A stretch of 36,495 nt of DNA from Prevotella sp. (GCA_024681705.1 JAILAI010000227.1:1-36495); one strand, 5' to 3'. Shown: positions 16,294 to 25,267, counted from the stretch's first letter. The notes: a model not told the origin generated them from the sequence alone. Program-made: numbers and translations.

Positions 16294-16381
16294 AAAAACG
16301 ACGCTTTCGATGAGCAAAAGCGCCAATTTTGATGATGAAAAGCGACAGTTTCGATGAGCAAAATTGCCGTTTTTGGTAAGA
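16294..16381 (+). repeat. Degenerate 22-bp-step array, locus 2
   Basis: Four units of exactly 22 bp start at 16294, 16316, 16338 and 16360. Each starts with AAAA, then a CGCCAATTTT-like core (CGACGCTTTC, GCGCCAATTTT, GCGACAGTTTC, TTGCCGTTTTT), and the first three end in GATGA plus two bases. Orientation and phase match the other two arrays. Confidence 0.8.
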
Positions 16382-16548
16382 TTGTTTTCAACGACAGATT
16401 AACGAGATGTATCTATTACTTTAAGGAGTTGGTCAACACTTCATGAGCACCCTTAACATCGAATGATAATCAACTGAATATCAATCTTTTAGATAAACAT
16501 AATCAATGAAAATAAAGCACCAATGTAATTGATGAAGGGATAAAAAAA

Positions 16549-16668
16549 TCGAAAGGAATTAGACACAATTATCGTAGCAGTTTCAAATCATAACGGTAGA
16601 AATGAGCAGCATATAGCTACATTCATACCATCAAGATGGAAACCGAAATAGTGTCGAATTCCTTTCGA
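16549..16668. repeat. 120-bp inverted-repeat element
   Basis: An 18-bp arm at 16549-16566 pairs with 16651-16668 with one mismatch. The 84-bp centre contains a second imperfect dyad (GGTAGAAATG at about 16602 against CATTCATACC). It lies about 95 bp downstream of the CE15-type stop codon. It could be a MITE-like insertion or a folded 3' UTR. Confidence 0.65.
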
Positions 16669-16761
16669 AAAATAAGAGTCTTTTTTATTTAATAATCTCT
16701 GTTAGTGCATATAGCAGAACTTGTCTGCCTGTCTGTGCATGATGTTAGAAAAGGCGCAGAC

Positions 16762-19440
16762 TTACTTCATAATGACCTTGCGAGTGCGAACCTGTCCGTT
16801 AGAGAGTGTCTCGTAAACGATGTTCACACCATGCTGGAGGCGAGGAAGCAACTGACCAGACGGAGAAACAATACGACATGCGACCACATTCAGCGATGGA
16901 TTTTCGGTTTCTACACTGAATATCGGAGTTGGGTCAATCTCGAGAGTCTCGCGCAAAATCTTATTGATTTTAATCTGGGAAGTAGCCTCACCCATATATT
17001 GCAGAGCAAAGAAGGTGTAAGGTTGGAAGATAGCAAACTTGAACTCGTTGCCCTCTGCATTCACAGGAAGGATTTCCATCGGTTTGTCTTGGTCGGCAAA
17101 TACCGTAACAGTTTGGAAACCTGCTGGAATTGGCTGGTCGGTGAAGAATGTATACTGATGGTATGTGCCCACTTGAGGAGTACCGCTATAAGGACCGACA
17201 TAAGCATACTGCTTTGTGAAATTAACGGTGCCCTCATAAACAGGTTCCGATCCTGACGGAGTAACCGTAGCAGCATTCCATCCTGAATTATCCAAACCTG
17301 GAGTGTGAACGGCCAAACCTTGCTGATCATAAAGGATGACATCATTGACAATAGTCTCTACGGCCTCACCCGTCATATTCTGTAAAGCGAACTGCGTTAC
17401 GATGGGGTCGTTGTCAAGGTCGGCGGGGTTGAACTCACCTTCGAGTACCGTCTGACCAGCTGCCAACTCATAATAGTGACCGCCATAATCCTTTGCCTGA
17501 GCCGCATTACGGAGGAACATCTGCAACTGATGGTCAGCAGTAGGTGCCTGACCGAGTTCGATACGATACTTAGGATAATCAAGAACGGAGAACGGTTCGT
17601 TCCACAACTTCACATCGCCCCAGTTTCCTGGCAAAGAAACAATGGCGGGAAGACCATTGGCCGATACGACTCGTCCTTCGATGTCGGCGCCTGCATCAAC
17701 CGAAATTGGCATCTGCTGCTCAGAAGGCTGGAAGTCGGTGAGGTAGACATCACGCTTGACCGATAGAATATTCATGGGGTCGGTTGCCGAAGACGACTTG
17801 CGCTGAACGGCAAGATACCAATAGCTCTGAGTGAGCTCGATGCTTGCTTCATTGCCGTTGACCTCGATAGCGGGATAGCTCTCGGCAGAAGGTTCGCCAT
17901 AGATGTCTTTCACACCGAGTTTCCACTGGAAATCGCTCGTGATAGGCTGTTCTGTACGTACGGTGATAATGTGCTTTGTACCCTCGGTGACGTCGCAACC
18001 CCAGGGCTTTCCGCCAACTTCACCCCATTGTCCGGTGAAGTTGACGGTGCCAGAATAAATATTTCCATCTTCAGCGGCCTCACCTGTTACGCGGCTTGCC
18101 CAGTTTCCGACAAGCGGAAGTGAAGTCTCTGTACCAGCATTCGGACCTACATAGACAACTGGATCAGCAGCAAACTCTCCGGGTTCGCGTACGCCCCACC
18201 AACCTGTCCACCAGTCGAGGTCAATATCAGAATATGAATCGGGAGCAATACGAACTTTGGTGTCTACATCGGTCTTGCCAAGCAGGAACTTATCGATATA
18301 CGCCATCACTTCCGGATACTGTGATTCGGGAAGCTGACAATGACCGTGACCAGCGACGATGCTATAGCCAACGCGGTCCTCGATACCATACTGCTGCCAC
18401 ACCTTCAGTGCACCATTCATAGATACATATCCAGAAGGATCAGCGAGCCAAGTGAAGTCGGGATTACCAAGCATGAGCAGAGCTCGGGGGCATACCATAG
18501 CAGCCAGTTCGTGGTGATCGTGAGGCAGATAGGCAACATCCTTACCAGCATAGTTTGCCTTCAGGCTATTCATGAACCAGTTGTAGTCGGTGTTATCAAG
18601 ACCTTCCACCGATTCGGCATTAGGCTGAGCGTTGATCCAACGAGAATATCTCCATGCAGCACATCCGCCACCACCGGGCTCCTGAGCGATTGTAAGAGCA
18701 ACACGCTCATCGAAAGCACCGCAGAACAACGCCATTTTTCCTGCATACGAGCAACCTGTAACGCCAATATGATTCATGTCGATATGCGTGACATCAGGGC
18801 CAAGTTGCTGTAATCCATCAAGCAGACGGCTGAGTCCCCATGCCCATTCGCTATAGGCACCATTGTCCGTCAAATCGGGATAGAGCTTGTCGAACGCATA
18901 GTTACCACGACCAGCGGGACTTCCAAATTGAGAGTAATTGTTCACCTGACTCTCCTGATAAACCATACGGGCGATAGGACGTCCGGCAAAAACGGCATCA
19001 GGAAGTGAAATCATACTCGTACCAATCATCAGTGCATAAGGTGCTTCACCTACAGTCGGATAATCGATGTAAGCCGAAAGCGTAAGCGACTCACCGTTCA
19101 CGGTAACCGTCACCGTGAGTTGGTTGCCATCCATTGAAGCCGAAATGGCAGAAGGATCAACAACAGGTTTGGTACCAATTTCGTAGTGCTGGATTTCCTT
19201 TGCAATCTCACCACGACGCTTCTGCCAGTCAGCAAAATTGGTTGCACGTCCGCTTCCATCCGACCATTCCAGTGGATCTGGAAGTGGATCAATCTTCTTT
19301 GCTTGATCCTTAGAGGGCAAGACAGGAGTTGCATCAGCTCCTGTGTTTTCCACTTGATAGACAAGGGGTATGTCTGACTGCGCCTGAACAGAAAGACATG
19401 CCGCCATACCTAACAGCATTAGTGTAGAAATTCTTTTCAT
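16762..19440 (-). CDS. Secreted CE15-type glucuronoyl esterase with C-terminal beta domains
   Basis: I chose ATG 19440 (MKRISTLMLLGMAACLSVQA). The longer frame from 19551 would put the promoter inside the gene and spoil the signal peptide. The 892-residue protein has a CE15-type alpha/beta-hydrolase domain (about 45-390). Likely catalytic residues are Ser231 in GCSYAGK, Glu254 in AQEPGGGG and His367 in GHGHCQLP. CE15 enzymes cut the ester between lignin alcohols and 4-O-methylglucuronic acid of xylan. Canonical CE15 motifs have Arg after the nucleophile (GCSRxGK); here it is Tyr232. Two related beta domains follow (about 415-560 and 745-860, each with a GTVNFT motif), then a Por-type tail (IVSPSGQLLPRL, KVIMK). 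It appears monocistronic. The family is well supported; the exact substrate is not. Confidence 0.82.
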   Translation of the reverse strand: MKRISTLMLLGMAACLSVQAQSDIPLVYQVENTGADATPVLPSKDQAKKIDPLPDPLEWSDGSGRATNFADWQKRRGEIAKEIQHYEIGTKPVVDPSAISASMDGNQLTVTVTVNGESLTLSAYIDYPTVGEAPYALMIGTSMISLPDAVFAGRPIARMVYQESQVNNYSQFGSPAGRGNYAFDKLYPDLTDNGAYSEWAWGLSRLLDGLQQLGPDVTHIDMNHIGVTGCSYAGKMALFCGAFDERVALTIAQEPGGGGCAAWRYSRWINAQPNAESVEGLDNTDYNWFMNSLKANYAGKDVAYLPHDHHELAAMVCPRALLMLGNPDFTWLADPSGYVSMNGALKVWQQYGIEDRVGYSIVAGHGHCQLPESQYPEVMAYIDKFLLGKTDVDTKVRIAPDSYSDIDLDWWTGWWGVREPGEFAADPVVYVGPNAGTETSLPLVGNWASRVTGEAAEDGNIYSGTVNFTGQWGEVGGKPWGCDVTEGTKHIITVRTEQPITSDFQWKLGVKDIYGEPSAESYPAIEVNGNEASIELTQSYWYLAVQRKSSSATDPMNILSVKRDVYLTDFQPSEQQMPISVDAGADIEGRVVSANGLPAIVSLPGNWGDVKLWNEPFSVLDYPKYRIELGQAPTADHQLQMFLRNAAQAKDYGGHYYELAAGQTVLEGEFNPADLDNDPIVTQFALQNMTGEAVETIVNDVILYDQQGLAVHTPGLDNSGWNAATVTPSGSEPVYEGTVNFTKQYAYVGPYSGTPQVGTYHQYTFFTDQPIPAGFQTVTVFADQDKPMEILPVNAEGNEFKFAIFQPYTFFALQYMGEATSQIKINKILRETLEIDPTPIFSVETENPSLNVVACRIVSPSGQLLPRLQHGVNIVYETLSNGQVRTRKVIMK

Positions 19441-19521
19441 GATGTTGAATTGTTTGATGAATAATTGATAATATGTTATATTACTAAATAAATAGCTAAG
19501 ATAATGACTTGGAATACGATG

Positions 19522-19551
19522 CAAAGATATGAACAAAAAGAAGAAAAGCAA
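19522..19551 (-). promoter_or_regulatory. Promoter of the CE15-type esterase gene
   Basis: TATCTTTG (19522-19529, minus strand) lies 19 nt from TTG (19549-19551). It gives a leader of about 75 nt to the chosen start at 19440 and argues against a start at 19551. Confidence 0.72.
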
Positions 19552-19641
19552 TTTTTTGCTATTACAAAAACATTATAATTTGTTTCATGTTGCGTCAATG
19601 AAACGTTTTCGGACGGAAAGTGGTGGGTTAATAGAAGCAAA

Positions 19642-19669
19642 GAAGCCGAAAGCGAATGCTTCCGACTTC
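19642..19669 (-). terminator. Terminator of guaA
   Basis: A 12-bp stem with two G-U pairs (19642-19653 with 19658-19669) and a four-base loop lies 14 bp after the guaA stop codon. The sequence beyond it on the minus strand starts with TTTG. Confidence 0.72.
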
Positions 19670-19683
19670 GATGTTTTGATTGT

Positions 19684-21318
19684 CTATTCCCACTCAATTG
19701 TTGATGGTGGCTTTGAGGAGATATCGTAGCATACGCGGTTTACTCCCTTTACCTTATTTATTATCTCGTTGGAAACTTTCGCCATAAAGTCGTATGGCAG
19801 ATGAGCCCAGTCGGCTGTCATGGCATCGGTTGATGTAACGGCTCGGAGAGCAACGGGATGTTCATAGGTGCGCTCGTCGCCCATCACGCCAACCGAACGG
19901 ACAGAACTCAGGAGAATAACACCAGCCTGCCATATCTGGTCGTAGAGCGAAACCTCAATCTCTCCGTCGGTCATCGTGGCGGGTACACCAGCAGCTAACA
20001 CACGACGGGCTTCGTCACCACTGAGTTTTACCTTATAATCACGCAAACCTCTGATGTAAATATCGTCAGCATCTTGTAAAATGCGAACTTTTTCGGGAGT
20101 GATATCTCCAAGAATGCGTACGGCAAGACCTGGTCCTGGGAAAGGATGACGAGTGATGAGATGTTCAGGCATGCCCATTTGTCGACCAACACGGCGCACC
20201 TCATCCTTGAAAAGCCACTTCAGCGGCTCACAGAGTTGGAGATTCATTTCCTTGGGAAGTCCTCCGACATTATGATGACTCTTGATTACTTTGCCTGTAA
20301 TATTCAAGCTCTCGATTCTATCGGGATAGATGGTGCCTTGTGCCAACCAACGTGCATCGGTTATCTTCTTGGCTTCAGCATTGAACACTTCCACGAAATC
20401 GCGACCGATAATCTTGCGCTTTTGTTCAGGGTCACTTACACCAGCTAAGTCGGAAAAGAATTTCATTGAAGCATCAACACCAATCACATTGAGCCCCAAC
20501 ACTTTATAATCCTCCATCACCTGTGAGAATTCATTCTTTCGAAGCATACCGTGATCAACGAAGATGCATGTAAGCCTATCGCCGATTGCTTTGTTGAGAA
20601 GAACTGCCGCCACCGATGAGTCAACGCCACCAGAGAGTCCCAAGATTACTCTGTCGTCGCCCAATTGCTGCTTTAGTTCGGCAACGGTTGTATCGACAAA
20701 CGAAGCCGCGCTCCAATCTTGTCGGCTTCCACAAACGTCAACGACGAAGTTCTTGAGCAACAGACTTCCCTGAACCGTATGGAAAACCTCAGGATGGAAC
20801 TGAACAGCAAAGACCGGTCTCCCCTGCCCTTCTTCCGATGATGCTGAAGTACACCAGAAAGCAGCATTCTTCACGTCGGCCGTACTACCAATCACCTCGA
20901 AACCATCAGGAATCTTTGTGATAGTGTCTCCATGACTCATCCACACTTGTGAATGCTGATCAAAGCCTTTAAACAAAGGATTCTTCGTGTCAACCGTTTC
21001 CAGATGAGCACGTCCGTATTCGCGACTATTTGTCTTTTCCACCTTTCCACCATTGCTAAAGGAGATGAACTGTGCTCCATAGCAGATGCCTAGTACAGGC
21101 AACTTTCCCCAAAACTGACTTAGATCTACCTTAAACGCTTCTGGATCGTGAACCGAGAATGGAGACCCGCTCAAGATAACACCAATCACACTTGGGTCGT
21201 CTTTTGGAAACTTGTTGTAGGGTAGAATCTCGCAAAAGGTATCCAATTCACGCACACGCCTACCAATAAGTTGCGTGGTTTGTGAACCGAAATCCAGGAT
21301 AATGATTTTCTGTTGCAT
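19684..21318 (-). CDS. guaA: GMP synthase (glutamine-hydrolysing)
   Basis: The 544-residue protein converts XMP to GMP using glutamine and ATP in the cytoplasm. The N-terminal class I amidotransferase has nucleophile Cys79 (GICYGAQ) and His175/Glu177 (FHPE). The ATP pyrophosphatase domain has the PP-loop SGGVDSS (229-235). The dimerisation domain carries [15 protein letters not shown] and ends in IEWE, as in the whole family. It is somewhat longer than the 525-residue E. coli protein, with a small insertion near residues 157-168 ([10 protein letters not shown]). The nucleotidyltransferase gene lies 90 bp upstream with no clear promoter between, so the two may be co-transcribed. Confidence 0.98.
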   Translation of the reverse strand: MQQKIIILDFGSQTTQLIGRRVRELDTFCEILPYNKFPKDDPSVIGVILSGSPFSVHDPEAFKVDLSQFWGKLPVLGICYGAQFISFSNGGKVEKTNSREYGRAHLETVDTKNPLFKGFDQHSQVWMSHGDTITKIPDGFEVIGSTADVKNAAFWCTSASSEEGQGRPVFAVQFHPEVFHTVQGSLLLKNFVVDVCGSRQDWSAASFVDTTVAELKQQLGDDRVILGLSGGVDSSVAAVLLNKAIGDRLTCIFVDHGMLRKNEFSQVMEDYKVLGLNVIGVDASMKFFSDLAGVSDPEQKRKIIGRDFVEVFNAEAKKITDARWLAQGTIYPDRIESLNITGKVIKSHHNVGGLPKEMNLQLCEPLKWLFKDEVRRVGRQMGMPEHLITRHPFPGPGLAVRILGDITPEKVRILQDADDIYIRGLRDYKVKLSGDEARRVLAAGVPATMTDGEIEVSLYDQIWQAGVILLSSVRSVGVMGDERTYEHPVALRAVTSTDAMTADWAHLPYDFMAKVSNEIINKVKGVNRVCYDISSKPPSTIEWE

Positions 21319-21408
21319 TATATGTTTTTATTATAATCGCTCTTCAACAATTTATTTGGAAGGAGAGCGGGAGCTGCAATTGGGAGCCCCATCCTATTTT
21401 TTATTGTT

Positions 21409-22155
21409 TCATTCTTTTCCTTCGATGAACGCTTCAGCTTCAGCAAGCGAATAGAGTTTACCCACATCGATGAGTTGAAGTTCTTTGCTTTCTATGCCTT
21501 GAAACTTGCATTTTCTACAATACTTCAAGTAGAAATCCATAATGCCAAACCGCTCAGGCATTTCTTCGAACAAAGGGAATACGGATGGCGAGAGTACGTG
21601 AATGCCGCTAAAAGCTAGTCGCTTGAGTTGTTCGGCTTCAGAAGATTTCAACTCTCCATGAGGCTTCAGTTCTCCCGTCTCGATATTTGTCCATCCACGT
21701 AGTAGATTTTCATTGTCGAAAAGCAAATAGCGCTTCGTGTCTCTCCAACTTACAAGCAATGTGGCATCAACTTCACTCCTACTCGCATCGTCATAGAATG
21801 TTGCAACATCAACATTGCTCAAAATGTCCACGTTGTACAACAAGATTGGATTGGAAGTATCGAACAAGGGTAATGCCTTCTTGACTCCACCACCAGTTTC
21901 AAGCAACTTTTGCGATTCATCGCTCACGGCAATGTCTATACCGAAATAATTGTTAGCTTCTAGGTAATCGATAATCTGCTGAGAGAAATGATGAACATTC
22001 ACCACGATGCGCTCAAAACCTGCTTGTTTCAGTTTCATCAAAACATGCCACAAAAGAGGCTTGCCACTTATAGGAACCAACGCTTTAGGCATCGTGTCGG
22101 TAAGTGGTTTCAGTCGTGTCCCTAAACCAGCTGCAAAGACCATTGCTTGCTTCAT
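21409..22155 (-). CDS. Sugar-nucleotide nucleotidyltransferase, MurU/RmlA-like
   Basis: The 248-residue cytoplasmic enzyme has the nucleotidyltransferase signature FAAGLGTRLKPLT (7-19), then MPKALVPISGKPLLWHVL, a GGGV segment and the metal-binding LYNVDIL. It would form an NDP-sugar from a sugar-1-phosphate and an NTP. The short length without a C-terminal acyltransferase resembles MurU-type or heptose-1-phosphate transferases. I cannot decide the sugar; in Bacteroidetes a MurNAc-1-phosphate role in peptidoglycan recycling is possible. I chose ATG 22155 over 22173 because a -7 box at 22161-22168 overlaps the longer version. Confidence 0.8.
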   Translation of the reverse strand: MKQAMVFAAGLGTRLKPLTDTMPKALVPISGKPLLWHVLMKLKQAGFERIVVNVHHFSQQIIDYLEANNYFGIDIAVSDESQKLLETGGGVKKALPLFDTSNPILLYNVDILSNVDVATFYDDASRSEVDATLLVSWRDTKRYLLFDNENLLRGWTNIETGELKPHGELKSSEAEQLKRLAFSGIHVLSPSVFPLFEEMPERFGIMDFYLKYCRKCKFQGIESKELQLIDVGKLYSLAEAEAFIEGKE

Positions 22156-22160
22156 GGCTG

Positions 22161-22168
22161 CAAAAGTA
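22161..22168 (-). promoter_or_regulatory. -7 box very close to the nucleotidyltransferase start
   Basis: TACTTTTG (minus strand) ends 6 bp before the ATG at 22155. If used, the transcript would start at or next to the start codon, giving a leaderless mRNA. No well-spaced -33 TTG is visible, so support is moderate. Confidence 0.45.
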
Positions 22169-22231
22169 CACAAAAATCCCGAATTATAAGCCTATCGATA
22201 TAAAAAAATACGATTTCTTTTGCAAAAAAAC

Positions 22232-22341
22232 CTTTGCGGCAAAACACTTGAGCAATAACGCCGATTTACACAATTCATTTCGCCAATTTAGTTGATTCAT
22301 TTCGTCAAAATGACTCATCCAAATCGCCAATTTACGATAAA
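22232..22341 (+). repeat. Degenerate 22-bp-step array, locus 3
   Basis: Five units of exactly 22 bp start at 22232, 22254, 22276, 22298 and 22320. The clearest cores are ACGCCGATTT, TCGCCAATTT, TCGTCAAAAT and TCGCCAATTT, each preceded by an A/T-rich tetramer. It sits between the CE6-type terminator and the nucleotidyltransferase promoter. Confidence 0.78.
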
Positions 22342-22351
22342 GAGAGGGACA

Positions 22352-22395
22352 ACAAAAAATAGGTGAAGACTCGTTCGATGGAATCTTCACCTATT
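22352..22395 (-). terminator. Rho-independent terminator of the CE6-type gene
   Basis: A perfect 12-bp stem (22358-22369 with 22384-22395) with a 14-nt loop is followed on the minus strand by a T6 run. It lies 41 bp after the stop codon at 22436. Confidence 0.88.
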
Positions 22396-22435
22396 ATTTA
22401 TTATATAATCAATGCCCAATAAGCATGTGATTTAT

Positions 22436-24175
22436 TTAATACAGAACGACCCTACCGTTGACGATGTATGCGCCTTTGCCAGGTTTCTCGACCCTGCGTC
22501 CACTCAAATCGTAGATGGCGTTCGTCTTCTTCTCGTTTACCACCTGTTGAATACCTGTTGCGGTATCTTCGATAATCGAAAGCGTCTGACCCGTCCAACT
22601 GAGAACCGACCAGTTAGAAATGTCATCAGATTCAAAGTTTCCATTGGCAATCATCTCCGTAGAACCGCCCACTTCCTTACACGACACATCGTCGATGTAG
22701 ACATTTCCACCAAGTTTTCCGATGGCAAAGATCAAAACATCGTGCGTGAAATTGGCTGAGCATTTCCAAACAAGTTCCTGATAAGAAGTTGTTACGGGAT
22801 ATGTGCTAAGATACTGAATGTCGGCACTATTACCCCATTGGTCACGATTGGTACTACCATCAAATCTTGGCCAAAGCGCACAATCGCCAGCATTATCGCA
22901 ACGCATCATGGCACGAATCTCATAGTTCTTACCCTTTTCCATCGGAATGGCCAATTTGCAAAGTGCCTCCTTATCCCATTGGTTAGCGCCAACGGTTCCA
23001 TTGTTGACCACCAGCACGTGGTTTGGTCCATTATCTACTACGTCGACATTTATAATCTGTGTATGCTTTTGACCAAGGAAATCGGTATAGGTTGCGGTCA
23101 CGGTGCCCTTCTTGGCTTCAGTTCCCATCACCATACCATCCTTGATGGTGAAATCGTCACTTGTGAAAGTCACTTCATTTACCAAATCTTCACGATGACC
23201 ATCTGCGAAGGTACCCCAAATCTTCAGTATCTTGCTTCCACCAACTCTTACCGTGATGTCGTCAACGGGGTCGAGACTACTGAGTGCGTATATATTCTTG
23301 AGATCCGCATTCCAAGCATAATCCGCCTGTGCTTCTGTTGGAAGTCCCATCAAACGAAGCGCTTCATAAGCATAACGCTTACCCATCGTTCGATAGCCAG
23401 CTACCGTAAAGTGGATGTTATCGCTAGCGCAAGGACATCCGTTTGACGGGATTACATGCGATGTCGGAATTACATCGGGCAGTTGTGCGATGATGCTATT
23501 ATGAGCCGAACAGGTGCCGCCCACATCAGCATTGACCGTTTCGCCAGCAAACAAAGGAACATCTTCAGCGTTCAGATTCAGGTCGGCAAGCAGTGATTCA
23601 TACACCTGCTTCACACTTTGTAGCCAAGCCTGCTGACCATTATTGCTCTCTCCCTGATGCATCAGAATGCCCTTGATGACGCCTGACTTCTGAGCAATCT
23701 TTCCCATATCTACGAGTCGCTGATAAGGATTGTTGCCATAAGCTTGTGCCAGATTCTGTAACCAAGACTCAGTTGTTGCCAGATAAGCTTCTACCTTGTC
23801 GGGCATGAATCCCTCAATAGCGATGCCACCAACGGCCACATCGACGACACCCACCTTTACATCAGAAGGCAGAGCGGCGACCATTGTGCGTCCGAAATAA
23901 TCGGCCATACCAATACCCGCCCATTGTCTGACGATTGGAGGCGTAGCTGTATACCACTGACCCATCGTACGAGCAGGACTTGAGAAATCCTGAGCGGCCA
24001 GCATCTGGAAACGACTATCAACGGTCTTGTCGACGGTCTCAGGTGTAGCTTGACCCTCCATATTCGACTGGCCAAAACAAAGATAGATGTAGAAATTAGG
24101 ATCTGGTGTTCCTTCTTGCGCCCATGCCACCATCCCAGTGAACATAAGCAGAATAGTTGCAATTTTCTTTTTCAT
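22436..24175 (-). CDS. Secreted SASA/CE6-type carbohydrate acetylesterase with C-terminal CBM-like domain
   Basis: The 579-residue protein has a signal peptide ending at AWAQ (17-20) and a SASA-type SGNH hydrolase domain. Its block I is CFGQSNMEGQ with Ser37, and the late Asp-x-x-His block is SDNIHF (Asp252, His255); MHQGESN is the internal block. The family (sialate O-acetylesterase / CE6) removes acetyl groups from xylan or sialic acids. After a bacterial Ig-like stretch (about 290-375) comes a CBM4/9-like beta-sandwich (about 380-540, CALWPRFDGSTNRDQW, GGNVYIDDVS), then a Por-type tail (AIYDLSGRRVEKPGKGAYIV). Next to GH3 and CE2 genes, acetylxylan is the likely substrate. Promoter-like TATCTTTG at 24196-24203; terminator at 22352-22395. 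Confidence 0.85.
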   Translation of the reverse strand: MKKKIATILLMFTGMVAWAQEGTPDPNFYIYLCFGQSNMEGQATPETVDKTVDSRFQMLAAQDFSSPARTMGQWYTATPPIVRQWAGIGMADYFGRTMVAALPSDVKVGVVDVAVGGIAIEGFMPDKVEAYLATTESWLQNLAQAYGNNPYQRLVDMGKIAQKSGVIKGILMHQGESNNGQQAWLQSVKQVYESLLADLNLNAEDVPLFAGETVNADVGGTCSAHNSIIAQLPDVIPTSHVIPSNGCPCASDNIHFTVAGYRTMGKRYAYEALRLMGLPTEAQADYAWNADLKNIYALSSLDPVDDITVRVGGSKILKIWGTFADGHREDLVNEVTFTSDDFTIKDGMVMGTEAKKGTVTATYTDFLGQKHTQIINVDVVDNGPNHVLVVNNGTVGANQWDKEALCKLAIPMEKGKNYEIRAMMRCDNAGDCALWPRFDGSTNRDQWGNSADIQYLSTYPVTTSYQELVWKCSANFTHDVLIFAIGKLGGNVYIDDVSCKEVGGSTEMIANGNFESDDISNWSVLSWTGQTLSIIEDTATGIQQVVNEKKTNAIYDLSGRRVEKPGKGAYIVNGRVVLY

Positions 24176-24195
24176 ATGTAGACGTTAAACGTCTG

Positions 24196-24228
24196 CAAAG
24201 ATACATTTTTTTTGCGAAACACCTACAA
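24196..24228 (-). promoter_or_regulatory. Promoter of the CE6-type esterase gene
   Basis: TATCTTTG (24196-24203, minus strand) lies 20 bp upstream of the ATG at 24175. A TTG at 24226-24228 stands 22 nt further upstream, slightly wider than usual. The leader would be very short. Confidence 0.5.
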
Positions 24229-24349
24229 AATCACATAATCTTTTTTACCTAATTATACAATTAATTATCTGAACGAGACATTTCCATGAAACATCCCGTT
24301 CATTCCGGATACATTTGAAGACTTTGGGCAGAATGTATCTTCTACCTTA

Positions 24350-25267
24350 TTATTTTAATGAGTCAAACTTTACGTTTTTCTCGATTGTCCAATCCTTTCT
24401 TTTTGAAATTAAACATTCGTCTCCCTTGAACATTTCGGCTGCTTTTTCATCGCCTTTCAATTGCCATTGCAACCAAGCTAAGGCCACCACCAAGAATTCT
24501 CCGCCATGAGCCTCACGATAGGTTCCCCCATGACCGACGGGGAAGTTGGTGACACAAGCGGGTACATGATCAATACGACGGAAATCGTCCATTCCGTTTT
24601 CGTAGGCGATATCTGTATTACCTCCGAGAATGTAGATGATGGAAGAGTGTATCTCCTTGAGCTTCGACTTCGGCGGCATCGGCATTCCTCCAACCGCTTG
24701 CGAAGCATTCTCCATATTGAAAAGGCCACTATTACAAACCATCAGCGTCTTAATGCGTGGGTCAGCACAATTGTAGAGCGTTTGCAAACCGCCACATGAC
24801 ATACCCGCGACACAAATATTCTGGGTGTCTATCTTCTGATAATAAGGCGACTGCTTGTTATTGTTTTGTGCTATTGCCCAATCAATGCCCTCAATCTGTT
24901 GCTCCGATTTAGACATCTCTCCGCGATAGGGATCATCGTTCATGGGAATGTAGCCAGTTGCGACAACTAGAAAGCCATAAGAAGCAATCTCATTCAGGAA
25001 CTTATAGTGCTCCCAAGGCGAGTTGCTACATGCTCCATTTCCCCATACAAGTATTGGCAAGGGATTCTCTTTTCCAAATACCGAGAGGTCTTGGGGAGCG
25101 AAGATAGTATGTACGGGCAACGAAGCTTCTTCCTTCATGATGGCCTTATATGGTCCTGTACCACCATCTTCGACGATGCGACTCTTCTCTTCAGTTGTAA
25201 AACTCATGCAAATGGCACAAAGCGCCATCAGAGAAATAAGTGTAGCTAGAAATCTCTTTGTTTTCAT
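24350..25267 (-). CDS. Secreted alpha/beta hydrolase (dienelactone hydrolase/PETase-like fold)
   Basis: I chose ATG 25267 (MKTKRFLATLISLMALCAIC, a signal peptide). The longer frame from 25333 would swallow the -7 box at 25300-25307. The 305-residue protein has an alpha/beta-hydrolase core with an oxyanion segment LVWGNGACSNSP (73-84), nucleophile Ser157 in GMSCGG and His246 in VGHGGTY. The likely acid is Asp218 in GGNTDIAYENG. Such small secreted hydrolases in Bacteroidetes glycan clusters often act as esterases. It is divergent from the GH3 gene and next to CE6 and CE2 genes, so an acyl- or feruloyl-esterase role is possible. The substrate cannot be read from the sequence. Confidence 0.75.
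   Translation of the reverse strand: MKTKRFLATLISLMALCAICMSFTTEEKSRIVEDGGTGPYKAIMKEEASLPVHTIFAPQDLSVFGKENPLPILVWGNGACSNSPWEHYKFLNEIASYGFLVVATGYIPMNDDPYRGEMSKSEQQIEGIDWAIAQNNNKQSPYYQKIDTQNICVAGMSCGGLQTLYNCADPRIKTLMVCNSGLFNMENASQAVGGMPMPPKSKLKEIHSSIIYILGGNTDIAYENGMDDFRRIDHVPACVTNFPVGHGGTYREAHGGEFLVVALAWLQWQLKGDEKAAEMFKGDECLISKRKDWTIEKNVKFDSLK

Larger units (their letters stand above)
16185..16761. other. Long intergenic region, no gene
   Basis: About 580 bp without a supported coding sequence lie between the susC control region and the CE15-type gene. It contains the second 22-bp-step array (16294-16381) and the inverted-repeat element at 16549-16668. I see nothing else in it. Confidence 0.65.

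Noticed and set aside
19441..19551. N-terminal extension of the CE15-type protein to ATG 19551
   Set aside because: The extension has no family match, contains the promoter, and would bury the clear signal peptide at 19440.
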